From: Mesorhizobium sp. WSM3626
GTDB taxonomy: Bacteria > Pseudomonadota > Alphaproteobacteria > Rhizobiales > Rhizobiaceae
Direction: 5' to 3'
Length of the DNA: 64,000 nucleotides
Assembly: GCF_000513935.1 (NCBI RefSeq)
Contig: NZ_AZUY01000021.1
Coordinates: forward strand, 25,159 to 89,158
Part shown: piece after piece, positions 17,981 to 26,543 of the stretch
How the letters are laid out: each line of letters begins with the position of its first letter
Position numbering within the stretch: the first letter of the stretch is position 1
Made by a program: the position numbers and the translations under genes
Notes under the pieces: model-generated
What the model saw: only the letters and a program-made list of their open reading frames with translations
The model's database searches: none
What the model was told of the DNA's origin: nothing

Positions 17981-18913
17981 TCACGCAGCCGAGGCCCGCT
18001 GCGTCGGGCGCGAGGCGGATATCATGACGGGCGCGTAGCGGCGGACCATCGTTGCACAGAACTCGGCGAATTCCTCGGGCACCAATGGAGGGCTGGTGTG
18101 GTGAGGCATCATTCCACGATGTTCAGGCGTGAAGCAGAAGGTGGCCGTGACGTCGAAATCCGCAAGTGCCTCCATCTGTCGATCGAACCAGTCCAACGCA
18201 TTCGGCCTGAAGCTGTCGGCCCAGGAAAGCCCCGTGCGCATGTTGGTGACGCCGAGCCGCTTCATCCAGGCGACGGCGTCGTCCAGTCGCGGGTCCTCGA
18301 AATGAAACCACTGCACCAGCCCCATTGCGGGTGTGTAGCGCAGGAATTCCTCCAGCGCCGGCTTCGGCGTGCCGTCCTGGCGCAGCAGCCCCATGTGGAA
18401 ATGACGATAGTAGGAGGATCCCTCCGCTTCGCGATGCCGCGTCGTTGCTTCCCATTCACGCGGAAGGTCGTAGAGGCTGTACCACTGGATACGTGGTGCG
18501 TTGCCGAGCAGCAATTCGGCGGTGCGCTTCAGTCCCCAGACCTGTATTTCCTCGGCCCCGAAGGTCGATACGCCGACCTCGCTGACCCAGATGGGGAGAT
18601 CGGTGACGTTCGCGATCTCGCCGATCTTCTGCGGCCATTCCTGAATTTGCCACAGGTTCCAGTCGAGAGGAAAGCCGTGCACCGCGACGGCATCGACATG
18701 GTCCAGCACGCCGTATTCCTTCATGCGGGTGATAAAGCCGGGGTCTATCGGCGAGATGCCGCCAAGCACTTTTGTCAGAGCCGGGTTCTCGGACGCGATC
18801 GCGTCCGCCGACAGGACCGCCATCCTGGCAAAGCGGCTCCAATCGGGGTCAAGCTCGGGGTCCCAATGCGATTTGTTGTTGGGCTCGTTCCAGATCATCG
18901 CGGCTTCAATCAT
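17981..18913 (-). CDS. Glycoside hydrolase-like protein (clan GH-A)
   Basis: 310 residues, TIM-barrel type. WNEPNN at residues 7-12 gives the acid/base Glu9 of clan A glycosidases (beta-xylosidase and cellulase families). WVSEVGVSTFG supplies the probable nucleophile Glu. The chain has no signal peptide or membrane segment, so it should be cytosolic, which is unusual for a polysaccharide-degrading enzyme. It sits inside an operon of biosynthetic genes. It may trim or transglycosylate an intermediate rather than degrade a substrate (inference). The ATG at 18913 follows AAAGGAAAG and overlaps the upstream methyltransferase by 8 bp. Confidence 0.78.
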   Translation of the reverse strand: MIEAAMIWNEPNNKSHWDPELDPDWSRFARMAVLSADAIASENPALTKVLGGISPIDPGFITRMKEYGVLDHVDAVAVHGFPLDWNLWQIQEWPQKIGEIANVTDLPIWVSEVGVSTFGAEEIQVWGLKRTAELLLGNAPRIQWYSLYDLPREWEATTRHREAEGSSYYRHFHMGLLRQDGTPKPALEEFLRYTPAMGLVQWFHFEDPRLDDAVAWMKRLGVTNMRTGLSWADSFRPNALDWFDRQMEALADFDVTATFCFTPEHRGMMPHHTSPPLVPEEFAEFCATMVRRYAPVMISASRPTQRASAA

Positions 18914-19667
18914 GGAGCTTTCCTTTCGACGGGTAAATCGCACCGCCGCCGGCCGGCGCGCCGGCAGCGCGGCAGAAATAGACCTCCTGCTCGGGATGTA
19001 GAACGATCTCGAAACCGGCGCTGCGCAGCATCGCTTCGGTGCAGGCCCGGTTCGGTATCCACCAGTTGGTCGGATCGTCGGCATAGCGGTGTTCGATGAA
19101 ATGCAGCTTGGGAAATTCCGGCCGGTCGAACAAATCATGCGTCCAGAAATGATAGTTCTCTTCCAGCTCGGGCAGCTCCTTGCTGCCTCGTTGCATCGAC
19201 TGGAAGATCATCAGATCGCCGGCGACGTGCTCACGGATCAGGTCGAGGGCGAGCAAGGGGTGGCGCAGATGGTAAAGCACTCCCATGAACAGCACGACGT
19301 CGAATGTCTCGCGCAGGGCACCGACGTCGTAGACCGACAGTTTCTGGAATTCGATCTCGCAGTCCGCGATCTCGGCGGCAAAGCGGGCCTGCGCCAGATA
19401 GGCCTCGTCGAAATCGATGCCGAGGACGTGGGCGGCGCCTCGCCGTTTCATCTCGATTGAGTAGAAGCCGGCGTTGCAGCCAATATCCAGCACGGTCTTG
19501 CCGGCCAGATCGGCGGGTATGGCGTCGGCGAATTTGCGCCATTTGATCAGCGGGTAATTGCCGAGAAAATGGTCGGGCGCGGTTTCGACGCCGGCCAGTT
19601 CCATGTTGTGGAACCACGGGCCGAGCGCGTCGATGCGCCGGCGGATTTCGGCATGGGAATGCAACAT
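18906..19667 (-). CDS. CmoB-like SAM-dependent methyltransferase
   Basis: 253 residues. It begins with RIDALGPWFHNMELAGVET, followed by motif I LDIGCNAGFYSIEMKRRGA, VLGIDFDEAYLAQARF and FDVVLFMGVLYHLRHP. This arrangement resembles CmoB (tRNA carboxymethyltransferase), but the protein is shorter and embedded in a sugar operon, so a small-molecule or sugar acceptor is more likely. I recall a database family of such methyltransferases in similar gene sets but cannot verify it here. It overlaps the downstream glycosidase-like gene and lies 2 bp from the upstream nucleotidyltransferase gene. Confidence 0.83.
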   Translation of the reverse strand: MLHSHAEIRRRIDALGPWFHNMELAGVETAPDHFLGNYPLIKWRKFADAIPADLAGKTVLDIGCNAGFYSIEMKRRGAAHVLGIDFDEAYLAQARFAAEIADCEIEFQKLSVYDVGALRETFDVVLFMGVLYHLRHPLLALDLIREHVAGDLMIFQSMQRGSKELPELEENYHFWTHDLFDRPEFPKLHFIEHRYADDPTNWWIPNRACTEAMLRSAGFEIVLHPEQEVYFCRAAGAPAGGGAIYPSKGKLHD

Positions 19668-19669
19668 GT

Positions 19670-20473
19670 TCAGGCTCCTTCGCCCGGAACGACGGGTACA
19701 TGCGAATGCGTGCCGGGCATGATCGTTGCGGACTGTTGATGAGCTGACGGGACGCCGTTTTCAAGCAACCGCAGGGCTGTGCGATAGCCGTTGAAAGTGC
19801 CGACATCGACATAAGCGGAGCCGGCTTTGATCCCGTAGGCTACACCCCCGGCCGCAAGGTAGGCGTTGATCAATGTACCGATATATTCGTCACGACCATC
19901 CCGCTCGCGCCAGAGTGCCGCAAGCCGATGCAGGATCTGGCCGGGCATCTTGAACGCGCCCCAAACCCAGTTCGTGGAGGCATCCTGTCGCTTGACCTGG
20001 ATTTCGATCACGCGCTCGTCGTCCTCGGTACAGACGGCGTCGAAGAATTCCGGGCTGTCCACCGGGAAGAGCAGAAATGAAAGCTGATCGTCGGGCAAAT
20101 GACAGAATCCGTCCTCGGGAAACCAGATCGTATCTGGAAGGCCGACCAGGACGACCTCGTCGGGCGCCACGAGGGGCGCTGCCCGGAAAATCGCATCGCA
20201 GAGACCGATGGGGTTGGGCTGCACCACAAAGAGCGCCGCCGCGTCGCCGTAGCCGGCTGCGTAGTATTCGAGAATGTCGGATTTGCCCGATCCGATGATG
20301 AAGCAGATCTTGTCGACGCCGGCCTGGACCATGCGCCGCACCAGATACTCGCTTACAGCGCAGGGACGTTCGGTCTGGCCGTCGATCCGGCTGCCAACCG
20401 GCAGCAGCTCCTTCGAGAAACCGAGCGGTTGAATGCGGCTGCCGCGTCCGGCAGCGGGCACAATGCCCAACAT
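19670..20473 (-). CDS. Sugar-phosphate nucleotidyltransferase
   Basis: 267 residues. N-terminal signature VPAAGRGSRIQPLGFSKELLPVG is the nucleotide- and sugar-phosphate-binding loop (GxGxRxxP then K-E-LLP) of the RmlA/GalU family. VGLPDTIWFPEDG contains the metal-binding Asp region. It should activate a sugar 1-phosphate to an NDP-sugar for the glycosyltransferases of the cluster. The NTP and sugar specificity is not readable. It overlaps the upstream CgeB-type gene by one base (TGATG), showing tight coupling. Confidence 0.87.
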   Translation of the reverse strand: MLGIVPAAGRGSRIQPLGFSKELLPVGSRIDGQTERPCAVSEYLVRRMVQAGVDKICFIIGSGKSDILEYYAAGYGDAAALFVVQPNPIGLCDAIFRAAPLVAPDEVVLVGLPDTIWFPEDGFCHLPDDQLSFLLFPVDSPEFFDAVCTEDDERVIEIQVKRQDASTNWVWGAFKMPGQILHRLAALWRERDGRDEYIGTLINAYLAAGGVAYGIKAGSAYVDVGTFNGYRTALRLLENGVPSAHQQSATIMPGTHSHVPVVPGEGA

Positions 20474-21573
20474 CAGACTGCTTCCTCGATCGGTTCGCCG
20501 ACCGGATTTTGCAAGGCGTCGGCCAGCATTCTATCCAGTTCCGCTGCACGCCTGGCGGACGTGTGCTCGCTCAAGACCCGCTCGCGGGCACGCCTTCGGA
20601 TGCCGTCGAGTTCGTGCTCGGGCAATTGCAGCGCGGCGACCACGTCATCCGTGTCATGCGCCAACAGGACTTCGCGGCCGGGTTCGAAGAAGTCCGCGAG
20701 GCCTGGCCATGCGTCGGTGATGATGGCAGCCCCACACGCGGCCGCTTCGAAGAGCCGTCCCGACGGGCACCAGCCCTTTTGTGCCATGGCTTCCCGGGTG
20801 ACGTTCAGCGTCAGCCGCGACGATGAGAAGAACGCCGGATGGTCGGCGGGCGGCAGATGCCTGACGAAGAAGATGTTGTCGCTCCACGGGAATTCCTGCG
20901 GATACTGTGCGCCGCCAATGATGAAGCGTTGATCGGGCAGGCGCATGGCCGGGCGGACCAGCAGCTCTTCGACGCCGGCCTGGCGATCCGCCGCGTAGGT
21001 CCCGAGATAGGACAGATCGCCGGCGAATTCGGCCCGCTTCTCGGCCGGCCGATGCCGGTCGGGATCGACATGCCCGTAGAGGGGCATCACCTGGCGCGCA
21101 CCCAGAACGGTCTTGAGCGCCTCGAGCGCCGAGCCGCCGGTGTAGCTCAGGACGAGGTGGTAATCGGCAAGGCCCTCTGGTCCGAAATAGGGCGGACGCT
21201 CACCGTGCTCGACGCGGGCAAGCGTGACTGGAGTATCGAGATCGTAGAAGACACGCAGCCCGCGACTTGCCTGCTGGGCCAGGCGCGAAGCCTCAACGGC
21301 GTCGGGGCAGTAGGAGGTGACGAGGACGACATCCGCTTGCTTCATCGCCCGCTCCGCAACGCGGCGGATGTCCTCCCAGTCCGGATAGATCACGACATTG
21401 CCGCCGTCGAGCTGATCCAGATCGCGGGCCCCGGCATAATAGGGAGTGTCGCGCTCGAAAAAGGTGATGGACCAGCCCAGCCGGGCGAGAGCGCGGATCA
21501 GCCCACGCCACAGCGTGGCGTGGCCGTTCCCCCATGAAGACGTGACGGTGAGACCGAAAATGACCATCCGCAT
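20473..21573 (-). CDS. CgeB-type glycosyltransferase, copy 1
   Basis: 366 residues, GT-B-like. It opens with MVIFGLTVTSSWGNGHATLWRGL. The mid part has VFYDLDTPVTLARV and the C-terminal half has RLTLNVTREAM followed by GRLFEAAACGAAIITDAWPGL, the nucleotide-sugar-binding region seen in CgeB/DUF3880-type proteins. It is clearly paralogous to the proteins at 26544 and 27644: all share the SSWGNG or YWNG opening, the D-D/V-D-x-P motif and the FEAA-CG block. No membrane segment. Sugar donor unknown. Confidence 0.82.
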   Translation of the reverse strand: MRMVIFGLTVTSSWGNGHATLWRGLIRALARLGWSITFFERDTPYYAGARDLDQLDGGNVVIYPDWEDIRRVAERAMKQADVVLVTSYCPDAVEASRLAQQASRGLRVFYDLDTPVTLARVEHGERPPYFGPEGLADYHLVLSYTGGSALEALKTVLGARQVMPLYGHVDPDRHRPAEKRAEFAGDLSYLGTYAADRQAGVEELLVRPAMRLPDQRFIIGGAQYPQEFPWSDNIFFVRHLPPADHPAFFSSSRLTLNVTREAMAQKGWCPSGRLFEAAACGAAIITDAWPGLADFFEPGREVLLAHDTDDVVAALQLPEHELDGIRRRARERVLSEHTSARRAAELDRMLADALQNPVGEPIEEAV

Positions 21574-21587
21574 CCGGAATTTCCTCG

Positions 21588-22184
21588 TCAGGCCGCTTCA
21601 TTCATTCGCAGGAGCTTGGAGCCCCAATCGCCCGACACGATGGTCGTGATCGAGGCGGGATCGATGTCGAAGCGGAAGCAGTCGCCGACCGGCAAGCCAA
21701 GCACATTGCAGACGGCGGCCTTGATCACGTCGGCGTGGCTGACCAGGGCGACGCACTGGTTCTGATGCAGTTCGCGGACGCCGTTCATCAGCGAGACCAT
21801 GCGCTGCTGGACATCCAGCATGGTCTCGCCGCTCGGGGTCCTGGCCTCCTGGCGCTGGTCGTTCCAGGCGCGCCAACCGGCGTCGCCGTTCAATTCATCG
21901 AAAGTCTTTCCCGACCAGTCGCCGAAGTCGATCTCGTCGAGTTCGGCGCAGATCGCGATTTCGCCGACGCCGCAGGCGAAAGCGATTGGCAGCGCCGTCT
22001 CCTGCGTGCGCTCGCGCGGGCTGCACAGGATGGCTGCAATCGTCTCTTGGGCCATGCGGCGGCCAAGCTGCTCGGCCTGAGCCTTACCGGCCTCGCCGAG
22101 GCAAACGCCGGCCATGCGCCCGGCAAGATAGGAGCCGACATTGTCGTGCGCCGCGTGGCGGATCAGGAAGAACGTGGTGGTCAT
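21588..22184 (-). CDS. Histidine phosphatase family protein (phosphoglycerate mutase-like)
   Basis: 198 residues. The catalytic phospho-His9 lies in FLIRHAAHD, where the usual RHG is [13 protein letters not shown] and [15 protein letters not shown] follow, and the second catalytic His is in VSHADVIK. It probably hydrolyses a phosphate monoester. Because its start overlaps the stop of inositol-phosphate synthase (ATGA), an inositol-phosphate or sugar-phosphate substrate is the best guess, giving free inositol or an unphosphorylated glycoside. That pairing is inference from coupling. Confidence 0.85.
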   Translation of the reverse strand: MTTTFFLIRHAAHDNVGSYLAGRMAGVCLGEAGKAQAEQLGRRMAQETIAAILCSPRERTQETALPIAFACGVGEIAICAELDEIDFGDWSGKTFDELNGDAGWRAWNDQRQEARTPSGETMLDVQQRMVSLMNGVRELHQNQCVALVSHADVIKAAVCNVLGLPVGDCFRFDIDPASITTIVSGDWGSKLLRMNEAA

Positions 22185-23284
22185 TCCGCGGCATCCAGCA
22201 AAGGCTCATCCTTGCCGGCGATGAAAGCGAGCGTGCGCTGCCGGGCTTCGGCGTCGGTGAACTGTTCGGGAGGCGACTTCATGAAATAGCTGCAAGGACC
22301 GGTCAGCGCCCCGGCGATGCCGCGGTCGAGCGCCAGCTTGGCGCAGCGCACCGCATCGATCACCACGCCGGCTGAATTGGGCGAATCCCACACCTCCAGC
22401 TTGAGCTCGGCATTCAGCGGCACGCCGCCGAAGGTGGTGCCTTCGACACGAATGTAGGCCCATTTGCGATCGGTGAGCCAAGGCACATGGTCGCTCGGTC
22501 CGACATGGATGTTGCCCGGCTCCAGCGGAACATCGAGCTGGCTGGTCACCGATTGTGTCTTGGAGATCTTCTTCGATTCCAGCCGCTCACGTTCCAGCAT
22601 GTTGAGAAAATCGGTGTTGCCGCCGAAATTCAGCTGATAGGTGCGATCGATGCGCACGCCGCGCTCGCGAAAGAGGTTGGCCAGCAGCCGGTGCACGATG
22701 GTCGCGCCGACCTGGCTCTTGATGTCGTCGCCGACCAGCGGCAGCCCGCGTTGCTGGAAGCGCCGGCGCCATTCCGGACGCGACGCGATGAAAACCGGAA
22801 TGCAATTGACGAAGGCGCAGCCGGCCTCGAGCGCGCATTCAGCATAGAAGCGTGTCGCCTCTTCCGAACCCACCGGCAGGTAGGAGACCAGCACGTCGGC
22901 TCCGCTGTCGCGTAGGGTATCGCTGACATTGGCAACCGGTTCGGGCGCCTCTTCGATCTCGTCGCGCAGATATTTGCCGATGCCGTCGAGCGTCGGTCCG
23001 CGTTCGACGCGAACACCGGTCGTCGGCGCGTCGGCAAAGCGGAACGTGTTGTTCGGGGCGGCGTAGATCGCATCCGCGACGTCGCGGCCAACCTTGCTTT
23101 TGGCGACATCGAATGCGCAGACAATTTCGATGTCGTCGACGTGATAGCCACCGAGATCGGCATGCATCAGCCCCGGGATCGGTTCGTTGCTTTTTGCATG
23201 ACGATAATAGGAGAGGCCCTGCACCAGGGAGGATGCGCAATTGCCGACTCCAACGATGCCAACACGAACCTTTTTCGATCCCAC
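22181..23284 (-). CDS. ino1: Myo-inositol-3-phosphate synthase
   Basis: 367 residues, the short prokaryotic form. NAD-binding [15 protein letters not shown] at the N-terminus, [32 protein letters not shown] and the diagnostic [12 protein letters not shown] are all present. It converts glucose 6-phosphate to inositol phosphate using NAD+ in the cytosol. It is the first gene of a nine-gene minus-strand operon, which places inositol at the root of the pathway. Its promoter is a GGAAC-N18-TTCGG element 45 bp upstream, suggesting induction by general stress. Confidence 0.95.
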   Translation of the reverse strand: MGSKKVRVGIVGVGNCASSLVQGLSYYRHAKSNEPIPGLMHADLGGYHVDDIEIVCAFDVAKSKVGRDVADAIYAAPNNTFRFADAPTTGVRVERGPTLDGIGKYLRDEIEEAPEPVANVSDTLRDSGADVLVSYLPVGSEEATRFYAECALEAGCAFVNCIPVFIASRPEWRRRFQQRGLPLVGDDIKSQVGATIVHRLLANLFRERGVRIDRTYQLNFGGNTDFLNMLERERLESKKISKTQSVTSQLDVPLEPGNIHVGPSDHVPWLTDRKWAYIRVEGTTFGGVPLNAELKLEVWDSPNSAGVVIDAVRCAKLALDRGIAGALTGPCSYFMKSPPEQFTDAEARQRTLAFIAGKDEPLLDAAE

Positions 23285-23328
23285 GAAACTGCCGCCCTAT
23301 GCTGTTCAAAGGTAAGTTCCTTGCGCCG

Positions 23329-23353
23329 AACCACCACCGTGCCGGAATGTTCC
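23329..23353 (-). promoter_or_regulatory. EcfG-like promoter of the ino1 glycan operon
   Basis: Minus-strand GGAAC (23353-23349), 18 bases, TTCGG, 45 bp before the ino1 start at 23284. A nearby minus-strand GGAAC at 23320-23316 lacks TT at the right distance. Confidence 0.78.
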
Positions 23354-23440
23354 TTGGTCGCTCGAAAAATTGCGCGAGACGGCATGGATCGAAGCTGCAC
23401 CCGCCGCGTTGCCCGCACGGCAAGCATTGGAAATCGATCG

Positions 23441-25183
23441 ATGATCGTCTACGGCGACCACAAGCGGACCGAGAACGCACGACAACTTCAAGAGGCAGCG
23501 ATCGACTTGGCCCAAAGCCTCGATCGGATGTCTCGCGGCATCCGGCGCCATGCTGCATTGGTCGGGCTATTCATCAGCGTGTCGGAATTGGTTCAGGGGC
23601 TCGCCGATGTGGACTTCAAGGTCCTGGGCGTCGACACCAATTCGCCTTCGCAACGGCAAGGCGCCGAGTTGCTGGTCGGGCTTGCGGCAGAGGTGGCGAA
23701 GTCGTGGCGAAGCGGTTTCGCCGTGGGCGGTGGCATCGATCCGCGACTGCTCCAATTGCTGGCGGCGCTCGAGTGCAAGGCAGAGGTTTTGACCGGATCG
23801 GGCGAGGGTTACGCGCATTATGCGCTTTATCCCGAGAGCTATCTGGGCGCGGCGCAGGAATCAGGTCTCGACGCGAACACATGTGTGATCGGCATCCGCA
23901 GTATCGGCTTGGGGCTTGCGGCCATGGTGGCCGCCGCCATCGGTGCGCCGCCGCCGATCAGTCTGCGTCCGATCGGCCATCCTTTCGATCGGCGGGTCAA
24001 TGCCGATCCGCGGTTGGTCGCTGCCTGGAGGAACGAGCCGTCGGCTCGGTTCGCTGTCGTCGACGAAGGTCCCGGCCTGTCGGGAAGTTCGATCCACGCC
24101 GTCGTCGCGTGGCTGCGGGACCTGGGTGTCGATAGGAGCCGCATTCACCTGTTCCCCAGCCATTCGGGCGATCCGGGCGCCGAAGCGTCGCAGGACGTCC
24201 GGGAGACATGGATGCGCTGCCGCAAACATGTGGCGATGACGTTTGAACGCACCTTTCCCGAAAGCTCGCAAATTCCAACGCTGCGCGATTGGGTAGCCGA
24301 GGCGGTCGGCAGTCCGGAATTGCGTTTGACCGAAATATCGGGCGGCGCGTGGCGAACCCTTCACTATGCCGACGAAAAGCGCTGGCCACCGAGCACTCGC
24401 GGCACCGAACGGCGAAAGTTCCTGGCGTCCGCGGGTCCAGATTGCTGGCTCGTCAAGTTTGTTGGCCTCGGCGAAACTGGGCAGCGCAAGATGCGGGCCG
24501 CGACGATGTTGCATCAGGCCGGATTCGGGTCGCAAGTCGCCGGACTCTGCCACGGTTTCCTGGTTGAACGGTGGGCCGACGGCACCACGATGGATCAACT
24601 GCCGCTGCCCAGACAAAGACTTGTCGCGGAGTTCACGCGCTATCTGGCCTGGCGAGCGACCAATCTGCGAACCCGCGAACCGGGTGCTTCATTGCCCGCC
24701 CTCGCGGAGATGGCCGTTCACAACGCTTCCGAGGCTTTGGGCGAAAACCAGGCGGCGAAACTGTGGAACTGGTTTTCGAAACAGGCTGTCCCGCAGGTAT
24801 TGGAACGCGTCGAAATCGACGGCAGGCTTCACCCCTGGGAGTTTCTGATCGGTGCAGACGGCACGCTGGTCAAGACGGATGCCGTAGACCATTGCCGGGG
24901 ACACGATCTGATCGGCTGCCAGCCGATAGAATGGGACATTGCCGGCGCTTGCGTCGAACATGGTTTGTCCGAAGGCGAGGCGGCGTCGTTGATCGGCGGC
25001 ATGGGTGACCGCATCGACGTCGGGCTCATCGAGTATTTCCAACCTTGCTACCTGGCGTTTCAGCTGGGGCTGTGGAGCATGGCCGCTCAATCCGAGGACG
25101 GACGGGAACGAGCAAGGCTGGCGGGGACAGCCAACCGATATGAGGCAGGACTGACACGGTTCCTGGACAAGGCCAGGGCGTGA
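23441..25183 (+). CDS. Phosphoribosyltransferase-like protein with C-terminal kinase-like region
   Basis: 580 residues, cytosolic, function unknown. The N-terminal half contains VIGIRSIGLGLAAMVAAA, LRPIGHPFDRR and FAVVDEGPGLSGSSIHAVV. The last matches the PRPP-binding loop of type I phosphoribosyltransferases (two acidic residues, then G-x-SGSS). The C-terminal third has CWLVKFVGLGETGQRKM, VERWADGTTMDQLP and a late WDIAGA segment that recalls aminoglycoside-phosphotransferase-type kinases. Such fusion is unusual. The ATG at 23441 was chosen because the longer frame runs through ino1; its Shine-Dalgarno site is weak. It is divergent from ino1 and has no GGAAC-type promoter. Confidence 0.68.
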   Translation: MIVYGDHKRTENARQLQEAAIDLAQSLDRMSRGIRRHAALVGLFISVSELVQGLADVDFKVLGVDTNSPSQRQGAELLVGLAAEVAKSWRSGFAVGGGIDPRLLQLLAALECKAEVLTGSGEGYAHYALYPESYLGAAQESGLDANTCVIGIRSIGLGLAAMVAAAIGAPPPISLRPIGHPFDRRVNADPRLVAAWRNEPSARFAVVDEGPGLSGSSIHAVVAWLRDLGVDRSRIHLFPSHSGDPGAEASQDVRETWMRCRKHVAMTFERTFPESSQIPTLRDWVAEAVGSPELRLTEISGGAWRTLHYADEKRWPPSTRGTERRKFLASAGPDCWLVKFVGLGETGQRKMRAATMLHQAGFGSQVAGLCHGFLVERWADGTTMDQLPLPRQRLVAEFTRYLAWRATNLRTREPGASLPALAEMAVHNASEALGENQAAKLWNWFSKQAVPQVLERVEIDGRLHPWEFLIGADGTLVKTDAVDHCRGHDLIGCQPIEWDIAGACVEHGLSEGEAASLIGGMGDRIDVGLIEYFQPCYLAFQLGLWSMAAQSEDGRERARLAGTANRYEAGLTRFLDKARA

Positions 25184-25192
25184 CAGTCGCCA

Positions 25193-25393
25193 TCAATCCA
25201 GGCTTCGCAGCATGTCGGCTTCCTGCTCGAGAATACTGGCCACTTCTTCCCGCTGCAGGTGGGTCATCATCAGGCTGACGCAGCACTCCAGATAGGTGAT
25301 CGAGGCTCGCCGCAGATAGGCGGCCGTCTCCTGTTCCGCCATCTTGTCGATATCCGGTGCGGATCGCTTGGGTCGCATGAGGATGTCCTCCAT
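25193..25393 (-). CDS. Short stress-regulated protein
   Basis: 66 residues, no recognised family. Mostly helical and charged: DKMAEQETAAYLRRASITYLE, then CCVSLMMTHLQREEVASILEQEADML. It contains a Cys-Cys pair (37-38) and no export signal. The gene is complete with its own promoter, GGAAC-N18-TTTGG, ending 18 bp upstream of the ATG at 25393. The 5' untranslated region would therefore be very short. It lies between the two sugar operons and converges with the phosphoribosyltransferase-like gene, 9 bp apart. Confidence 0.7.
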   Translation of the reverse strand: MEDILMRPKRSAPDIDKMAEQETAAYLRRASITYLECCVSLMMTHLQREEVASILEQEADMLRSLD

Positions 25394-25410
25394 ATCTGGT
25401 CCTCTCGCCA

Positions 25411-25435
25411 AACCACAAGCTTGAGCGGATGTTCC
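25411..25435 (-). promoter_or_regulatory. EcfG-like promoter of the 66-residue gene
   Basis: Minus-strand GGAAC (25435-25431), 18 bases, TTTGG, 17 bp before the start codon at 25393. Confidence 0.75.
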
Positions 25436-25473
25436 GCCCGAATCGATCGCGAAGGGATGGCTGCGGTCCGGCA

Positions 25474-26520
25474 TCAGACAGGGAGGTTCTGCAGCCCGCC
25501 TGATGTGGACCTCGCCCTCGTGGCGCGACCTGCTATTTGATCGCCGATCGGAACGCCTTCGAGGCTCGCGAAATAGCCGATCGTCCGGGCGAGCCCCTCG
25601 TTGAGAGGCACTCTTGGCATCCAGCCGAGCAGCGCTTTCGCGCGCGAGATATCGGGCTGCCTGCGTCGAGGATCGTCCTGCGGCAGCGGCAGAAACGTCA
25701 TCTCCGATTTGGTGCCGGTCATTGCCTTCACCAATGCCGCCAGCCGCATAATGGTGAATTCTCCGGGATTGCCAAGATTGATCGGTTTGCCCGGATTGGG
25801 ATCGAAGTCCATCAGACGCATCAACCCGTCGATCAGATCGGAGACGTAGCAGAAAGACCGCGTCTGCAAGCCGTCGCCGAAGATCGTCAGCGGGCGCTTC
25901 TCGAGCGCCTGCATGATCAGGTTCGAGACGATGCGGCCGTCCGCCGGATCCATCCTCGGACCGTAGGTGTTGAAGATACGTGCGACACGAACATCGGCCT
26001 TGGCGGCTCTCAGATAGTCGAAGCAAAGTGTTTCGGCGGTGCGCTTGCCCTCGTCGTAGCAGGCGCGCGGGCCGGTGCAGTTCACATGGCCGACGTAATC
26101 TTCCCTCTGCGGATGTTGCTCCGGATCGCCATACACTTCGCTCGTGGAGGCCTGCAGCAATCGGGCATCGTTACGGGCGGCGAGTTCGAGCAGATTCAAT
26201 GTTCCGATGACGCAGGTTCGCGTGGTGTGGATCGGATCGGCCTGGTAACGCGGCGGCGAGGCGGCGCATGCCAGGTTGAAGATGCGATCCACCGGCTCAC
26301 CAAGCTCCAATGGACGGCAGATATCCTGCTCGATCAACCGGAACCCCGGCTTGTCCATGATCGCGCTGATGTTCTCCATGCGACCGGTGAGAAAGTTGTC
26401 GGCGCAGATCACGCGCCAGCCATCGCGTAACAATGCTTCGCAAAGATGCGAACCGAGGAAGCCCGCGCCACCGGCGACAAGCACCGTCTTTGCCCTTTGC
26501 GCCTTTTTTGTTCGTCGCAT
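25474..26520 (-). CDS. UDP-glucuronate decarboxylase-type SDR (UDP-xylose synthase)
   Basis: 348 residues. NAD-binding GGAGFLGSHL at 17-26, catalytic QASTSEVYG with Glu128 and the Tyr155-x3-Lys159 pair in PRACYDEGKR, the signature of UDP-glucuronate decarboxylases. RIFNTYGPRMDPADGRIVSNL also fits. It should make UDP-xylose, a donor for the glycosyltransferases next to it. Last gene of the eight-gene operon from 34.4 kb. ATG 26520 follows AGGAGAAAATCGCG; an in-frame ATG at 26547 overlaps the upstream stop (ATGA) and is a possible alternative. Confidence 0.9.
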   Translation of the reverse strand: MRRTKKAQRAKTVLVAGGAGFLGSHLCEALLRDGWRVICADNFLTGRMENISAIMDKPGFRLIEQDICRPLELGEPVDRIFNLACAASPPRYQADPIHTTRTCVIGTLNLLELAARNDARLLQASTSEVYGDPEQHPQREDYVGHVNCTGPRACYDEGKRTAETLCFDYLRAAKADVRVARIFNTYGPRMDPADGRIVSNLIMQALEKRPLTIFGDGLQTRSFCYVSDLIDGLMRLMDFDPNPGKPINLGNPGEFTIMRLAALVKAMTGTKSEMTFLPLPQDDPRRRQPDISRAKALLGWMPRVPLNEGLARTIGYFASLEGVPIGDQIAGRATRARSTSGGLQNLPV

Positions 26521-26543
26521 CGCGATTTTCTCCTGTCTGCCAG

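Noticed and set aside
23316..23320. Second minus-strand GGAAC before ino1
   Set aside because: GG at the -10 position; the site at 23353 fits.
23141..23440. 100-residue N-terminal extension of the phosphoribosyltransferase-like protein
   Set aside because: Runs through ino1 in antisense and contains the ino1 promoter; the ATG at 23441 is preferred.
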